DNA from: Ensifer adhaerens
GTDB taxonomy: Bacteria; Pseudomonadota; Alphaproteobacteria; Rhizobiales; Rhizobiaceae
Assembly (NCBI RefSeq): GCF_001270265.1
Contig: NZ_LGAP01000023.1
Coordinates: forward strand, 45,898-109,897
Direction of reading: 5' to 3'
DNA length: 64,000 nucleotides
Below are positions 62,312-64,000 of this stretch, one piece after another (the stretch's first letter is position 1; each line of letters starts with the position of its first letter). Position numbers and translations under genes: made by a program. The notes below the pieces were generated by a model. The model worked only from the letters and a program-made list of their open reading frames with translations. It was not told the origin of the DNA and did no database searches.

Positions 62312-63550
62312 ATGACTACCTCCATTGTCCTCGGCGCCGGCATGGTCGGCGTCTCAACCGCGCTTGCATTGCAGGAGAACGGGCACCAGGTGGTGCTGCT
62401 GGATCGCGAAGCACCGGGGCGGGAAACAAGCTATGGCAACGCCGGCATCATCCAGACTGAGGCCGTCGAACCCTATGCCTTCCCCCGCACCGTGAGCGAG
62501 ATCGCTAGAGTGGTGCTAAAGCGCGGCAACGACGTCGATTGGCGGCTTTTCGATCTGCCACGCCTGGCGGGGCCGCTCTGGCGCTATTTCACGCAATCGG
62601 CGGCTGCGCCTTACGCGAGAACCATTGCGAACTATTCACAGCTCGCGCTGCGTGCGAGCGACGATCACGCGCGCTTCATCGAACCCGCCGGCGCTGGCGA
62701 ACTGATCGTCCGGCGGGGGTGGCGCGCTGTCTATCGTACGCCCGCGAATTTCGAAGCGGCTGCCGCGGCTGCGGAGCGGCTGAAGCGTGTCTACGGCGTG
62801 CCGTCAGATGTGCTTGACGCGGACGAACTTGCGGCAAGCGAACCCGCGCTGCAACGTCGGCTCGCGGGTGCCGTCCATTGGACCTCACCCTGGACCTGCC
62901 GTGACCCAGGCGAGCTGGTTGCGCGCTACGCCGCTCTCTTCGTGGCGCGCGGTGGTACGCTGGCCCGCGGCGACGCCATGACCTTGCAGCAGAATGGTGC
63001 CGGTTGGCGCGTGTTGTCTGAGGATGGCGTCGTCAGCGCTGAAAACGCGGTGGTTGCCTTGGGGCCATGGTCGCCGACGCTCGCGAAAACGTTCGGCTAT
63101 CGCATACCCATGGTGTTCAAGCGCGGATATCACAGGCATTTTTCAGGCCAAGACGGGCCCCGCGTCTCAATGCTGGATGTCGACAATTCCACGCTGGTTG
63201 CGCCGATGAACGCAGGATGGCGGGTTTTGACCGGGGCGCATATGGCGCCGCCGGGAGCAGCGCCGGCATTGCGACAAATTCGGCACGCGACCAACGCTGC
63301 GCGCGAGCTTTTTGCGCTGCGCGAGCCCATCGAAGCTACGCCATGGTCGGGTACCCGCCCCTGCATGCCCGACATGCTGCCTGTCGTCGGCCCGACCCGG
63401 CATAAGGGCCTGTGGTTCCATTTTGGCCACGGCCATCAGGGCTTCACATTGGGCCCGACGACCGCGTTCCTCCTGGCAGAGCTGATTACAATGGGCCGCG
63501 CGAATCCGCTTACTCTCCCCCTGCTGCCGTCAGCGCGGGGCTGGGCGTAA
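62312..63550 (+). CDS. D-amino-acid dehydrogenase-like FAD oxidoreductase (DadA family)
   Basis: A 412-aa DAO-family flavoprotein. The FAD motif is VLGAGMVGVSTALALQENGH, followed by GRETSYGNAGIIQTE as in DadA. The C-terminal FAD contact is TRPCMPDMLPVVGPTRHKGL and FGHGHQGFTLGPTTA. Such enzymes deaminate D-amino acids (or hydroxyproline epimers) and pass electrons to the respiratory chain. It forms a two-gene operon with the M55 peptidase. No hairpin with T-run is obvious after the stop. Confidence 0.9.
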   Translation: MTTSIVLGAGMVGVSTALALQENGHQVVLLDREAPGRETSYGNAGIIQTEAVEPYAFPRTVSEIARVVLKRGNDVDWRLFDLPRLAGPLWRYFTQSAAAPYARTIANYSQLALRASDDHARFIEPAGAGELIVRRGWRAVYRTPANFEAAAAAAERLKRVYGVPSDVLDADELAASEPALQRRLAGAVHWTSPWTCRDPGELVARYAALFVARGGTLARGDAMTLQQNGAGWRVLSEDGVVSAENAVVALGPWSPTLAKTFGYRIPMVFKRGYHRHFSGQDGPRVSMLDVDNSTLVAPMNAGWRVLTGAHMAPPGAAPALRQIRHATNAARELFALREPIEATPWSGTRPCMPDMLPVVGPTRHKGLWFHFGHGHQGFTLGPTTAFLLAELITMGRANPLTLPLLPSARGWA

Positions 63551-63702
63551 CGCAGCCGCAAAGACTATGGCGGATTGTGATGGGGTGGATTTTGGGGTCA
63601 TGATCATCGACGTTGACCGGTTCAAAACACCACACTCATCGCTCGAAATTCGGCAGGTAACTTGTGCCCTAGACACGTTATGGCCTGTTGCAGGCGGCAA
63701 AG

Positions 63703-63885
63703 ATGCGCGAGCTTTATCGGCAAAGACCTATCAGGCAAACCATTGGATGGAACCTGCGCAGGCTTCGCGTCAGCAAAGGGCTTTCGCAGGAAAGGCTTAC
63801 TTTGGAGGCGAGCATCGACCGTTCTTATGTTGGGCGTATTGAGCGCGGCATGGAAGACGTGACCGTTTCCGCCCTAGGTCGTGTG
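63703..63885 (+). pseudogene. XRE-family regulator truncated by an insertion sequence
   Basis: About 60 codons encode RQTIGWNLRRLRVSKGLSQE and the segment EASIDRSYVGRIERGMEDVT, a typical small XRE helix-turn-helix protein of rhizobia. After VSALGR the frame enters foreign DNA (VDSWDFQG) and stops at 63909, where a normal protein would add a final helix of about 15-20 residues. The IS end lies near 63875-63886. The HTH could still fold, so residual function is possible. Confidence 0.75.
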
Positions 63886-64000
63886 GACTCTTGGGATTTC
63901 CAAGGGTGAGCAAATCAGATTCAAGACTGTCTTTTGGAGGCAGTCATGGGTGTTTTGGATCGTCTGATCCTTCGGGACGAGCAGTGGGAGCGGATATCGC
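63876..64000 (+). mobile_element. Left end of an IS5-family (IS427-like) insertion sequence
   Basis: Foreign sequence starts within about 10 bases of 63880 (GGTCGTGTGGACTC region) and includes the beginning of a transposase gene. The element runs off the window, so the terminal repeat and target duplication cannot be verified. Confidence 0.65.
63946..64000 (+). CDS. IS5-family transposase, first 18 codons (runs off the right edge)
   Basis: The ATG at 63946 follows TTTGGAGGCAGTC and encodes MGVLDRLILRDEQWERIS. This is the standard N-terminus of the small IS5/IS427-type transposases (DUF4096 region, usually followed by PxxIxGxxxxxGxxGRDNR). No more can be read in the window. Confidence 0.8.
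   Translation, partial: MGVLDRLILRDEQWERIS

Overview
The window looks like an accessory replicon or genomic island of an alphaproteobacterium, most likely Rhizobiaceae (Sinorhizobium/Ensifer/Rhizobium type). The evidence is the high GC content, a class III cyclase of the rhizobial kind, many substrate-binding proteins and catabolic operons, a DUF1127 mini-protein, moc-like (rhizopine-type) genes, a LuxR-type AHL domain, and decayed or inserted IS elements at both ends. I see no rRNA, tRNA, replication, CRISPR or core housekeeping genes.

Layout. 1-4.1 kb is a scarred edge: a partial cyclase, a Fic gene cut by an IS1595-type remnant, an orphan peptide-type binding protein and a remnant of its paralogue. 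4.1-9.8 kb holds two SDR genes divergent from a large YdiJ-like FAD/Fe-S oxidoreductase and its likely GntR regulator, with a shared TATATGATAA motif. 10-18.2 kb is one long minus-strand operon: branched-chain-amino-acid-type ABC transporter, aldehyde dehydrogenase and both ETF subunits. 18.4-28.6 kb holds a LysR gene and a seven-gene minus-strand operon: SDR-like protein, TPP enzyme, HyuA, HyuB, aminotransferase, uronate-dehydrogenase-like protein and FAD oxidoreductase. 29-30.1 kb is another scar: a LuxR AHL-binding domain without its HTH, a HipA C-terminal remnant and a DUF1127 gene. 30.4-41.3 kb holds a threonate-dehydrogenase-like gene divergent from a LysR gene, then a TRAP transporter with split transketolase, SDR, sugar isomerase-like protein and DhaK-DhaL kinase.

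41.9-47.5 kb is a minus-strand six-gene operon: di-iron sterol-desaturase-type oxygenase, MocE-type Rieske ferredoxin, sugar-binding protein, ferredoxin reductase, TIM-barrel protein and glutathione-dependent formaldehyde dehydrogenase. I read it as an O-demethylation system for a methylated cyclitol or sugar, related to rhizopine catabolism. 48-53 kb holds an AcoR-type sigma-54 activator with a predicted UAS and -24/-12 promoter in front of a butanediol-type dehydrogenase and a SnoaL-FMO fusion. 53.2-63.6 kb is a probable D-peptide/D-amino-acid utilisation regulon: dipeptide ABC transporter, XRE-cupin regulator, M81 and M55 metallopeptidases and DadA-like dehydrogenase, tied together by three related inverted repeats. 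The right edge is an XRE gene truncated by the start of an IS5-family element.

The strongest candidates for something new are the moc-like demethylase operon, the D-peptide regulon with its operators, and the TRAP/split-transketolase/DhaKL sugar pathway.
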